A model generated the notes under the pieces. It ran no database searches and was not told where the DNA came from. It saw only the letters and a list, made by a program, of their open reading frames with translations. Below, one piece after another: positions 22,896-29,181 of a stretch of 29,181 bases of DNA (position 1 is the first letter of the stretch; each line of letters starts with the position of its first letter). Where the stretch lies: positions 1 to 29,181 of the forward strand of contig USJO01000016.1 of the NCBI GenBank assembly GCA_900555075.1, read 5' to 3'. Made by a program: the position numbers and the translations under genes. This DNA comes from an uncultured Clostridium sp. GTDB lineage: Bacteria > Bacillota > Clostridia > TANB77 > CAG-508.

Positions 22896-24770
22896 ATGAA
22901 ATATAATGCAGGAGATTTTGATGTTGCAGTAATTGGAGCAGGACATGCAGGTTGCGAAGCTGCACTTGCATGTGCAAGAAAGGGTCACAAAACATTATTA
23001 TTTTCGATTACTTTGGATAACATAGCAAATATGCCATGTAATCCAAATATAGGAGGAACCTCAAAAGGACATTTAGTAAGAGAGATTGATGCTTTAGGTG
23101 GAGAAATGGGCAAAAATATAGATAAGTCTTTCATTCAGTCTAAAATGTTAAATACTTCTAAAGGTCCGGCTGTATATTCTTTGAGAGCTCAGGCAGATAG
23201 AAAAAAATATCAAAGAGAAATGAAACATACTTTAGAAAAACAGGAAAATTTATATGTAAAACAAGCAGAGGTTGTTGATATTTTTGTTGAAAAAGGTAAG
23301 GTGACGGGAATAGAAACAAATATTGGTGCAATATATAACGTAAAAGCAGTTATATTAGCGACTGGAACCTATTTAAAAGGTAAAATATATATTGGAGAAG
23401 TTAGTTTTGAAAGTGGACCAGATGGTGTTTTTCCTGCAAACAAACTATCAGAGTGTTTAAAAAAATTAGATATGGAATTGGTAAGATTTAAAACAGGGAC
23501 CCCTGCAAGAGTAAATAAGAGAAGTCTAGATTTTTCAAAAATGGAAATTCAAAATGGAGATAAAGACATTGTTTCATTTTCTTTTGAAAATGAGAATATA
23601 CAAAAAGAACAAGTTCCTTGCTATCTAACATATACCAACGAAGAAACACATAAAATAATAAGAGAAAACTTACATCGTTCTCCCTTATATGCAGGAAAAA
23701 TAGAGGGAACAGGTCCAAGATATTGTCCATCCATAGAAGATAAGGTTGTAAGGTTTAGTGATAAAGAGAGACATCAGATATTTATTGAGCCAATGGGTTT
23801 AGATACTGAGGAAATGTATGTTCAAGGAATGAGCTCTTCACTTCCAGAAGACGTACAAATAGCAATGTACAGAACAATTGCAGGTTTGGAAAATGTTGAG
23901 TTTACTAGACCAGCATATGCAATAGAATATGATTGTATAGAACCTTCTCAATTAAAATTGTCTTTAGAATCTAAAAAAATCAAAGGAATGTTTTTTGCGG
24001 GACAAATAAATGGAACATCAGGATATGAAGAGGCAGCTGCTCAAGGAATTATTGCAGGTATAAACGCTAGCCTTGAAATAGAAGGAAAAGAACCAATAAT
24101 TCTGCACAGATCAGATGCTTATATAGGAGTTCTAATTGATGATATTGTTACAAAAGGAACAAATGAACCTTATAGAATGATGACCTCTAGGGCGGAATAT
24201 AGATTGCTTTTAAGACAAGACAATGCAGACATGAGATTAACTGAAATAGGACATCAAGTTGGTTTAATTTCAGAGGAAAGATATAATAAATTTATTCAAA
24301 AAAGGGAAAATATTAAAAGAGAGATAGAAAGATTAAAAACAATAAATATAAAACCAGAAGATAAGGTAAATAAGTTTTTAAGAGAACATAATTCATCAGA
24401 ATTAAACAATGGTGTAAAACTAATAGAGCTTTTAAAAAGACCTGAAATCAAATATGAAGATTTAAAAGAAATAGTTAAAGATATGCCCAAATTAACTAGA
24501 AGCGAGAAGGAAGAGGTTGAAATTGAAGTGAAATATGAAGGTTATATAAAACTTCAATTAGAACAAGTTGAGAAATTTAAAAAATTAGAAACAAAAATAC
24601 TTCCAGAAGGAATTAATTATTTGAATTTGCAGGGAATAAGTTTAGAGGCAAGACAAAAATTGGATAAGTTTAGACCAAACTCAATAGGTCAAGCTTCTAG
24701 AATATCAGGAATTTCACCAGCAGATATATCTGTACTTCTAATACACTTAGAACAAATGAAAAGAAAATAA
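22896..24770 (+). CDS. mnmG: tRNA uridine-5-carboxymethylaminomethyl modification enzyme MnmG
   Basis: MnmG (GidA) is the FAD-dependent partner of MnmE. The dinucleotide-binding motif GAGHAGCEAA starts at residue 14, followed by the family motifs NPNIGGTSKGHLVREIDALGG and GPAVYSLRAQADR. The first conserved cysteine lies in MPCNPNIGG; GPRYCPSIEDK holds another. The length, 624 residues, and the C-terminal segment RISGISPADISVLLIHLE are typical. AAGGAG lies 13 bases before the ATG. The gene follows mnmE by 22 bases. Confidence 0.98.
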   Translation: MKYNAGDFDVAVIGAGHAGCEAALACARKGHKTLLFSITLDNIANMPCNPNIGGTSKGHLVREIDALGGEMGKNIDKSFIQSKMLNTSKGPAVYSLRAQADRKKYQREMKHTLEKQENLYVKQAEVVDIFVEKGKVTGIETNIGAIYNVKAVILATGTYLKGKIYIGEVSFESGPDGVFPANKLSECLKKLDMELVRFKTGTPARVNKRSLDFSKMEIQNGDKDIVSFSFENENIQKEQVPCYLTYTNEETHKIIRENLHRSPLYAGKIEGTGPRYCPSIEDKVVRFSDKERHQIFIEPMGLDTEEMYVQGMSSSLPEDVQIAMYRTIAGLENVEFTRPAYAIEYDCIEPSQLKLSLESKKIKGMFFAGQINGTSGYEEAAAQGIIAGINASLEIEGKEPIILHRSDAYIGVLIDDIVTKGTNEPYRMMTSRAEYRLLLRQDNADMRLTEIGHQVGLISEERYNKFIQKRENIKREIERLKTINIKPEDKVNKFLREHNSSELNNGVKLIELLKRPEIKYEDLKEIVKDMPKLTRSEKEEVEIEVKYEGYIKLQLEQVEKFKKLETKILPEGINYLNLQGISLEARQKLDKFRPNSIGQASRISGISPADISVLLIHLEQMKRK

Positions 24771-24792
24771 AATGTCAAGGAAGGAACAAAGT

Positions 24793-25512
24793 ATGGAGTT
24801 TAGTGATTTTAAAACAAGTCTAAAAGAAAAACTAGAAAAAATTAATATAAATGTTAATGATACACAAGTAAAGAAATTCTATGATTATATGAATTTATTA
24901 ATTAAATGGAATGAAAAGATTAATTTAACTGCAATAACTGAGCCAGAAGAAATTATATTAAAACACTTCGTAGACTCTTTGACTATAGCTAAAAAAATAA
25001 AAACAGAAGATAAAATTGTAGATGTTGGTACTGGCGCAGGTTTTCCAGGAATTCCATTAAAGATAATAAACTCTGAAAACAAGGTGGTTTTAATTGACTC
25101 ATTAAACAAAAGAATTAAATTTTTGGAAGAAGTAATTGATAAGTGTTATTTAAAAGGAATTGATGTAGTTCATGCAAGGGCAGAAGATATAGGGAATGAT
25201 AAAAATTATAGAGAACAATTTGATGTAGTAACCTCTCGAGCAGTTGCAAAGTTAAATGTTCTATTAGAATATATGATGCCATTTGTAAAACTTGGAGGTA
25301 AATGTATTTGTTTAAAAGGACCAAATGTTGAAGAGGAAATTCGTGAAGCAGACAACGCTTTAGAAGTATTAGGTGGTAAAATTGAAAATATTGAAGAGGT
25401 TATTTTGCCAGATTCAGATAATAGAAGAACAATAATTAGTGTCTTATCCGTGAAACATTTACCAAACAGATATCCGCGAAAAGCAGGCACACCAACAAGT
25501 TCACCACTTTAA
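24793..25512 (+). CDS. rsmG: 16S rRNA (guanine527-N7)-methyltransferase RsmG
   Basis: RsmG (GidB) methylates G527 of 16S rRNA using S-adenosylmethionine; its loss gives low-level streptomycin resistance in other species. The SAM-binding motif VDVGTGAGFPGIPLKI, the segments LKHFVDSLTIAK and VTSRAVAKLNVLLEY, and the terminal YPRKAGTPTSSPL are family features. I chose the ATG at 24793 because AGGAAGGA lies 8 bases before it. An in-frame ATG at 24772, directly after the mnmG stop, lacks a good site and would add seven residues. The length is then 239 residues. Confidence 0.95.
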   Translation: MEFSDFKTSLKEKLEKININVNDTQVKKFYDYMNLLIKWNEKINLTAITEPEEIILKHFVDSLTIAKKIKTEDKIVDVGTGAGFPGIPLKIINSENKVVLIDSLNKRIKFLEEVIDKCYLKGIDVVHARAEDIGNDKNYREQFDVVTSRAVAKLNVLLEYMMPFVKLGGKCICLKGPNVEEEIREADNALEVLGGKIENIEEVILPDSDNRRTIISVLSVKHLPNRYPRKAGTPTSSPL

Positions 25513-25546
25513 AATCAGTTTCACACATAACGAAAGCCGTGAAACA
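25450..25546. promoter_or_regulatory. ParB half-site-like motifs just upstream of parAB
   Basis: GTGAAACA, half of the consensus parS site, occurs at 25450-25457 (inside rsmG) and 25539-25546. The opposite half AGTTTCAC (one mismatch) is at 25517-25524. The last two face each other 14 bases apart instead of abutting. No full 16-bp parS palindrome was seen in the window. Binding is doubtful. Confidence 0.25.
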
Positions 25547-25562
25547 TTTGATATAAGCGGAG

Positions 25563-25603
25563 TTTACTGTCAGACAACGTAATTTTTCTGACAGTAAATT
25601 TTT
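25563..25603 (+). terminator. Intrinsic terminator of mnmE-mnmG-rsmG
   Basis: A 12-bp perfect stem pairs TTTACTGTCAGA (25563-25574) with TCTGACAGTAAA (25587-25598) around a 12-base loop, followed by five T and more T-rich sequence. It lies about 50 bases after the rsmG stop. Confidence 0.85.
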
Positions 25604-25645
25604 GCTATTTTTTGCAAAAAAAAATCAGAAGTTTTTTGTTTTTTA

Positions 25646-25674
25646 TTGACTTTTTTATGAAAAAATTATATTAT
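25646..25674 (+). promoter_or_regulatory. Promoter of parA-parB
   Basis: TTGACT (25646-25651) and TATTAT (25669-25674) are separated by 17 bases. The promoter lies just after the rsmG terminator, and the parA start codon is 28 bases downstream of the -10 box. Confidence 0.75.
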
Positions 25675-25702
25675 TGTTATACGGTTTTAAGGAGGGATTA
25701 GA

Positions 25703-26467
25703 TTGAGTAAAGTCATTGCAATTGTAAATCAAAAAGGTGGGGTTGGAAAGACCACAACAGCAGTAAATTTGTGTACAGTACTAGCTCAAAAAGGTAAAAA
25801 GGTATTACTTATAGATGAGGATCCACAGGGAAATGCTACAAGTGGATTAGGAATAGAGAAGAATACTGAAAAATCAACATATGATGTGCTTATAAATGAG
25901 ACGACCGTTGAAGAAGCAATAGTAAAAACACCGATAAAAAACTTGTATCTATGTCCTTCAAATATAAATTTAGCTGGAGCAGAAGTGGAATTAGTAAATA
26001 CAATGTCTAGAGAAACAAAGATAAAGGATAAAATAGAAGAAATTCAAGATAAATTTCATTATATAATAATTGATTGTCCACCATCTTTAGGATTATTGAC
26101 TATAAATGCATTAACCGCAGCAAATTCGATAATGATTCCAATACAGTGTGAATACTATGCATTAGAAGGTGTAGGACAACTTATGAATACTGTAAATTTA
26201 ATAAAAAGACAGCTAAATAAAGATTTATATATTGAAGGTGTTGTACTAACTATGAATGATGCTAGAACAAATTTATCAAATCAAGTTATTAGCGAAGTGA
26301 AAAAATATTTCAAGGAAAATGTTTATAAAACAATAATTCCTAGAAATGTTAAATTAAGCGAAGCACCAAGTTATGGAATGCCTATAACAGCATACGCACC
26401 ACGCTCAAAAGGAGCAAGGTGTTATGAAAAATTGGCAAATGAACTATTAAAATCAAAGAAACATTAA
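25703..26467 (+). CDS. parA: Chromosome partitioning ATPase ParA/Soj
   Basis: ParA (Soj) binds DNA non-specifically as an ATP dimer, moves ParB-bound origins and, in B. subtilis, modulates DnaA. The deviant Walker A KGGVGKTT (residues 11-18) with signature K11, the switch motif DEDPQGNATSGLG and YIIIDCPPSLGLLT (Walker B) are all present. The length, 254 residues, is normal. The start is TTG at 25703 (MSKVIAIVNQ), supported by AAGGAGGG 7 bases upstream. parB follows after 18 bases. Confidence 0.97.
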   Translation: MSKVIAIVNQKGGVGKTTTAVNLCTVLAQKGKKVLLIDEDPQGNATSGLGIEKNTEKSTYDVLINETTVEEAIVKTPIKNLYLCPSNINLAGAEVELVNTMSRETKIKDKIEEIQDKFHYIIIDCPPSLGLLTINALTAANSIMIPIQCEYYALEGVGQLMNTVNLIKRQLNKDLYIEGVVLTMNDARTNLSNQVISEVKKYFKENVYKTIIPRNVKLSEAPSYGMPITAYAPRSKGARCYEKLANELLKSKKH

Positions 26468-26485
26468 TATTAGGAGGAATAAAAA

Positions 26486-27343
26486 ATGGCAGGTAAAACA
26501 GGATTAGGAAAGGGTTTAGACGCACTATTTTCAAGCAATATATTAAATGTGGCAGAAGAGGAGAAATTGCAGGCAGGAGAGTCAATAGTGAATCTAAAAT
26601 TAATATCGGTAGAACCAAATAAAAATCAACCAAGAATGAATTTTGATGATGAAAAAATAGAAGATTTAGCAGAATCAATCAAAGAATATGGAGTAATTCA
26701 ACCAATTATAGTAACAAAAAAGGATGATTACTATCAAATAGTGGCAGGAGAAAGAAGATGGAGGGCTGCAAAAAAGGCGGGTTTAAGCGAAATACCAGCC
26801 ATAATAAGAAATTATACAGAGCAAAAAAATAAAGAAGTTGCATTAATAGAAAACATACAAAGAGAGGACTTAAACCCAATAGAAAAAGCAACAGCACTAA
26901 AAGAGATAATTGAAAAATATGGAATGAAACAACATGAGCTTGCTGCAAAACTAGGAATAAGCAGAAGTGGAATTGCAAATACAATGAGAATATTAAATTT
27001 GGACCCAAGAGTTATTGAATTGGTAAAACAAGGACATATTTCAGAAGGACATTGTAGAAGTCTACTAAATATTGAAGATCCAGATAAGCAATATCGAGCA
27101 GCGCTATATGTTATAGAAACAGGGGATAGTGTAAGAGAAGTTGAAAAACAAATGAAAATAAAGAAAAAAGAACAATCAATTGACCAAACAAGATATGAAC
27201 CAATATATAGAGAAATTGAGGATAGATTTAGAAATTTTTTTGGATCACAAGTGAAATTGAATGCGGGAAAAAGATCTGGAACTATAGTAATACATTACAA
27301 TTCAAAAGATGAATTAAACAACATAATAGAAAAAATACAATAA
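26486..27343 (+). CDS. parB: Chromosome partitioning protein ParB/Spo0J
   Basis: ParB binds parS sites, spreads as a CTP-dependent clamp and loads SMC at the origin. The 285 residues show the N-terminal GLGKGLDALF, the CTP-binding GERRWRAAKKAG (from G88) and ENIQREDLNPIEKA (from about 117). A helix-turn-helix (KLGISRSGIANTMRIL) and a C-terminal dimerisation segment follow. AGGAGG precedes the ATG. No full consensus parS site was found nearby, so the sites must lie elsewhere or be divergent. No noc paralogue is present in this stretch. Confidence 0.97.
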   Translation: MAGKTGLGKGLDALFSSNILNVAEEEKLQAGESIVNLKLISVEPNKNQPRMNFDDEKIEDLAESIKEYGVIQPIIVTKKDDYYQIVAGERRWRAAKKAGLSEIPAIIRNYTEQKNKEVALIENIQREDLNPIEKATALKEIIEKYGMKQHELAAKLGISRSGIANTMRILNLDPRVIELVKQGHISEGHCRSLLNIEDPDKQYRAALYVIETGDSVREVEKQMKIKKKEQSIDQTRYEPIYREIEDRFRNFFGSQVKLNAGKRSGTIVIHYNSKDELNNIIEKIQ

Positions 27344-27382
27344 TTATGTAAACTAATTGTTCAAAAAAATAGTGAAAAGGTA

Positions 27383-27411
27383 TTGACTTTTTGCAAGCAC
27401 CGTGGTAAACT
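27383..27411 (+). promoter_or_regulatory. Promoter of tRNA-Ser genes, flanked by an inverted repeat
   Basis: TTGACT (27383-27388) and TAAACT (27406-27411) are 17 bases apart, and transcription would start near 27418. An inverted repeat, TTGCAAGCA (27391-27399) and TGCTTGCAA (27418-27426), brackets the -10 box. It could be an operator or a leader structure, or it could be chance. Confidence 0.6.
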
Positions 27412-27430
27412 AATACTTGCTTGCAATTGT

Positions 27431-27522
<92 letters not shown>

Positions 27523-27532
27523 AGCTATAAAT

Positions 27533-27574
27533 AATAATGAATAGTGAATAATGAATAATTAATAATGAATAATT
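27533..27574. repeat. Three tandem copies of a 14-base AT-rich unit
   Basis: The units are AATAATGAATAGTG (27533-27546) and AATAATGAATAATT (27547-27560 and 27561-27574). They lie in the spacer between the two tRNA-Ser genes. Further downstream ATTATTTATTGTTCACTATT (about 27591-27612) is roughly complementary, so the spacer RNA could fold and be a processing signal. Confidence 0.6.
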
Positions 27575-27629
27575 AATTATTAGGATTGAATATTATTTAT
27601 TGTTCACTATTTATTTAAATTAATTATAA

Positions 27630-27723
27630 GGAGATTTACCCAAGTAGGTTGAAGGGGACGGTTTGCTAAACCGTTAGGGTTGCGTAAGTGGCCGCGAGGG
27701 TTCGAATCCCTCAATCTCCGCCA
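27630..27723 (+). tRNA. tRNA-Ser (anticodon GCU)
   Basis: This is a 94-base gene including an encoded CCA. The acceptor stem is GGAGATT/AATCTCC with discriminator G. The anticodon stem is ACGGT/ACCGT, and the loop TTGCTAA has GCT at 27665-27667. A long variable arm and the T-arm GAGGGTTCGAATCCCTC are present. It reads AGC/AGU. It is probably co-transcribed with the first tRNA-Ser. Confidence 0.97.
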
Positions 27724-27724
27724 T

Positions 27725-27763
27725 AAGATAATCAGCTTATAAGAATAGTTGATTATCTTTTTT
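27725..27763 (+). terminator. Terminator of the tRNA-Ser pair
   Basis: AAGATAATCA (27725-27734) pairs with TGATTATCTT (27750-27759), and a T-run extends to 27763. It starts two bases after the CCA of the second tRNA. The interval up to murI (27764-27895) contains no convincing promoter; the best pair has a 19-base spacer. Confidence 0.8.
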
Positions 27764-27895
27764 ACTATAATCAATTAATTTATGTGTAAAAAGACAAAAT
27801 AAGACGTTGTAAAATAAAAAACATATTTAGGTATTATTAATAGTTGAAAACGGTTTAAAAAGGATTCTGAGAGAATGTAAGAAACGAGGTGTAAA

Positions 27896-28651
27896 ATGAG
27901 CGCAAATAATAAAATTGGAGTTTTTGATTCAGGGATAGGAGGAGCAACAGTATTAAAGGAAATTATAAAAATTTTACCATACGAGAATTATATTTATTAT
28001 AGCGATTCAAAAAATAATCCATATGGAGACAAAACAGATGAAGAAGTTTGTAAAATATGTGATAATATTGTTAAATATTTGATAGGAAGAGGCTGTGAAA
28101 CGATTGTAATTGCATGCAATACAGCTAGTGCAAAAGCTGCGCAATTTTTAAGAGATAAGTACAAAAAAATTATATTTGTTGCAATTGAGCCAGCATATAA
28201 AATGGTATATGATTTTGCGTACAATGACCCAACGCTTGTAATGGCTACAAAGGGGACTATAGAAAGTGAAAAATTTAATTTATTATATAACAAGTATAAT
28301 AATTACAAAACATATCTATTACCATGTGTGGGACTAGCTGATATTATAGAAGAGGGAGACAATAAAAAAATAAAGGAATATTTAGAAAATAATATAAAAT
28401 GTTATTATGGAAAAGTAAAAAATGTTGTTCTTGGGTGCACACATTATCCTTTAATACAAAAAGAAATAAAAGATGTTTTAGGAGAGGTAAAATTTTTTAA
28501 TGGGGCACAAAAATTAGCAGAACATTTGAAAATTTTAATGAAAAAAAACAAAAGTATAAATAATTCAAATAAAAGTTTAGAATTCATCGATTCACAAAAA
28601 TCGAAAATTAAGGAAAAAAGATTTTATAAAATATTAGAGGAATTTAATTAA
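27896..28651 (+). CDS. murI: Glutamate racemase
   Basis: MurI converts L-glutamate to D-glutamate for peptidoglycan. The 251 residues include FDSGIGG (D11, S12), YYSDSKNNPYGDK, the first catalytic cysteine C74 in IACNTASA, and the second, C181, in LGCTHYPL with H183. These are the complete two-base racemase residues. The length is slightly short of the usual 260-270, and the C-terminus is lysine-rich. The ATG at 27896 follows GAGGTG. It sits alone, between a tRNA terminator and AT-only DNA. Confidence 0.96.
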   Translation: MSANNKIGVFDSGIGGATVLKEIIKILPYENYIYYSDSKNNPYGDKTDEEVCKICDNIVKYLIGRGCETIVIACNTASAKAAQFLRDKYKKIIFVAIEPAYKMVYDFAYNDPTLVMATKGTIESEKFNLLYNKYNNYKTYLLPCVGLADIIEEGDNKKIKEYLENNIKCYYGKVKNVVLGCTHYPLIQKEIKDVLGEVKFFNGAQKLAEHLKILMKKNKSINNSNKSLEFIDSQKSKIKEKRFYKILEEFN

Positions 28652-28693
28652 TTAAAATTATAAAAAAATAATATAAAAATAAAAAAAAGAAAA

Positions 28694-28739
28694 AAAATAA
28701 TTATAAGTAACTTTAAAAAAAGAAAACTTATAATTATTT
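28694..28739 (-). terminator. Minus-strand terminator-like inverted repeat after murI
   Basis: A 14-bp perfect inverted repeat pairs 28695-28708 with 28726-28739 around a 17-base loop. On the minus strand it is followed by a long T-rich run; on the plus strand it is not. It would end transcription coming from the right, converging on murI, although no minus-strand gene is visible before the window edge. Confidence 0.45.
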
Positions 28740-28997
28740 AAGATAAACCAAAATTTGTGTTTTAGTGTTAAAAATGAGATAAAAAGTAAAAAAATAAAAA
28801 GTGCAAACCTACGGACAAGAGCATTAAGAAAAGAAAACAAAAACAACAAGAAAACACGATTTTTTCAAAAAGACAACAAAAAAACGGCTGGTTCAAGGAA
28901 GAAAAAAGCTGTTATATTATGGAAAATATTAATAAAAAAATAAAAATAAAGAATAAATAATTATAAATAAATATAAAAAAAATAAGAAAAAAAATAA
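28740..28997. other. Non-coding AT-rich interval, no gene supported
   Basis: This stretch is A-rich on the plus strand, with a few short mixed patches at about 28803-28830 and 28880-28920. A 62-codon plus frame (28755-28943) would need a TTG start, has no ribosome site, and is mostly Lys/Asn/Arg from poly-A. I see no tRNA, strong hairpin or protein-like sequence. Confidence 0.5.
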
Positions 28998-29181
28998 AAT
29001 TAATTATAAATAAATATAAAAAAATAAAAATAAAAAATAATTAATTATAAATAAATAATAAAAAAATAAGAATAAAAAATAATTAATTATAAATAAATAT
29101 AAAAAATAAAAATAAAAAATAATTAATTATAAATAAATAATAAAAAAATAAGAATAAAAAATAATTAATTATAAATAAATA
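28998..29181. repeat. AT-only tandem repeat of about 41 bp, running off the window
   Basis: A unit starting with AATTAATTATAAATAAATA begins at 28998, 29039, 29081, 29121 and 29163, giving periods of 41, 42, 40 and 42. The second halves alternate between two versions, one with AAAAATAAAAAT and one with AAGAATAAAAAAT, so a higher-order period near 82 exists. Only two G residues occur in the whole array. One or two degenerate copies precede it from about 28958. It continues past the edge. Confidence 0.85.

Noticed and set aside
24772..24792. Upstream ATG of rsmG
   Set aside because: It sits one base after the mnmG stop with no ribosome site, whereas the ATG at 24793 has AGGAAGGA at a good distance.
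28755..28943. 62-codon Lys/Asn/Arg-rich plus frame after murI
   Set aside because: It needs a TTG start without a ribosome site, and its residues follow from poly-A sequence. The end (GSRKKKAVILWKILIKK) loosely resembles the basic start of a membrane protein, but no membrane helix follows.
28998..29181. CRISPR array
   Set aside because: Successive units are near-identical along their whole length with no variable spacers, the sequence is AT-only, and no cas genes are present.

Overview
This window is the chromosomal replication origin region of a very AT-rich Gram-positive bacterium, almost certainly a member of the Clostridia. The evidence is the classic Firmicutes origin gene order, consistently strong GGAGG-type ribosome sites, A/T-ending codons with TAA stops, and a clostridial-style prepilin N-terminus (GITLIALIITIILLLILA) at the left edge. 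The species cannot be named from sequence alone. An uncultured gut clostridium is my inference.

Layout. oriC lies between dnaN and dnaA (about 17312-17500), with a DnaA-trio unwinding element and about ten DnaA boxes. Every protein gene points away from it. Left arm (minus strand, reading outward): dnaA; oriC; dnaN-recF-gyrB; a 580-base non-coding gap; a four-gene cassette (TraC-like protein, VirB4-like ATPase, CpaE/MinD-like ATPase, unknown helical protein); gyrA; then addB-coaD-coaE-udg; and a prepilin-like gene cut by the window edge. Right arm (plus strand): rpmH-rnpA-yidD-yidC-jag; mnmE-mnmG-rsmG; parA-parB; two tRNA-Ser genes; murI; then about 530 bases of non-coding, nearly pure A+T sequence ending in a roughly 41-bp tandem repeat that runs off the edge.

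How the genes work together. Most of the window is core chromosome maintenance: initiation (DnaA), clamp (DnaN), repair (RecF, AddB, UDG), supercoiling (GyrA/GyrB) and origin segregation (ParA/ParB). The rest covers ribosome and tRNA maturation (L34, RnpA, MnmE/MnmG, RsmG), membrane insertion (YidC/YidD), CoA synthesis (CoaD/CoaE) and wall precursor synthesis (MurI).

What is unusual. (1) gyrB and gyrA are separated by a secretion- or pilus-like ATPase cassette. Its sigma-A-type promoter has two tandem Spo0A boxes (TGTCGAA) one helical turn apart just upstream, which suggests a link to sporulation or stationary phase. (2) Two probable non-coding RNAs are transcribed on the plus strand, opposite to every protein gene on that arm. 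One is about 125 nt with a perfect-spacing promoter, three hairpins and a strong terminator (8005-8132). The other lies within 12700-13142 and ends in a strong terminator. (3) udg carries a one-base frameshift; its full C-terminus, including the TFHPAALLRD motif, is intact in the next frame.
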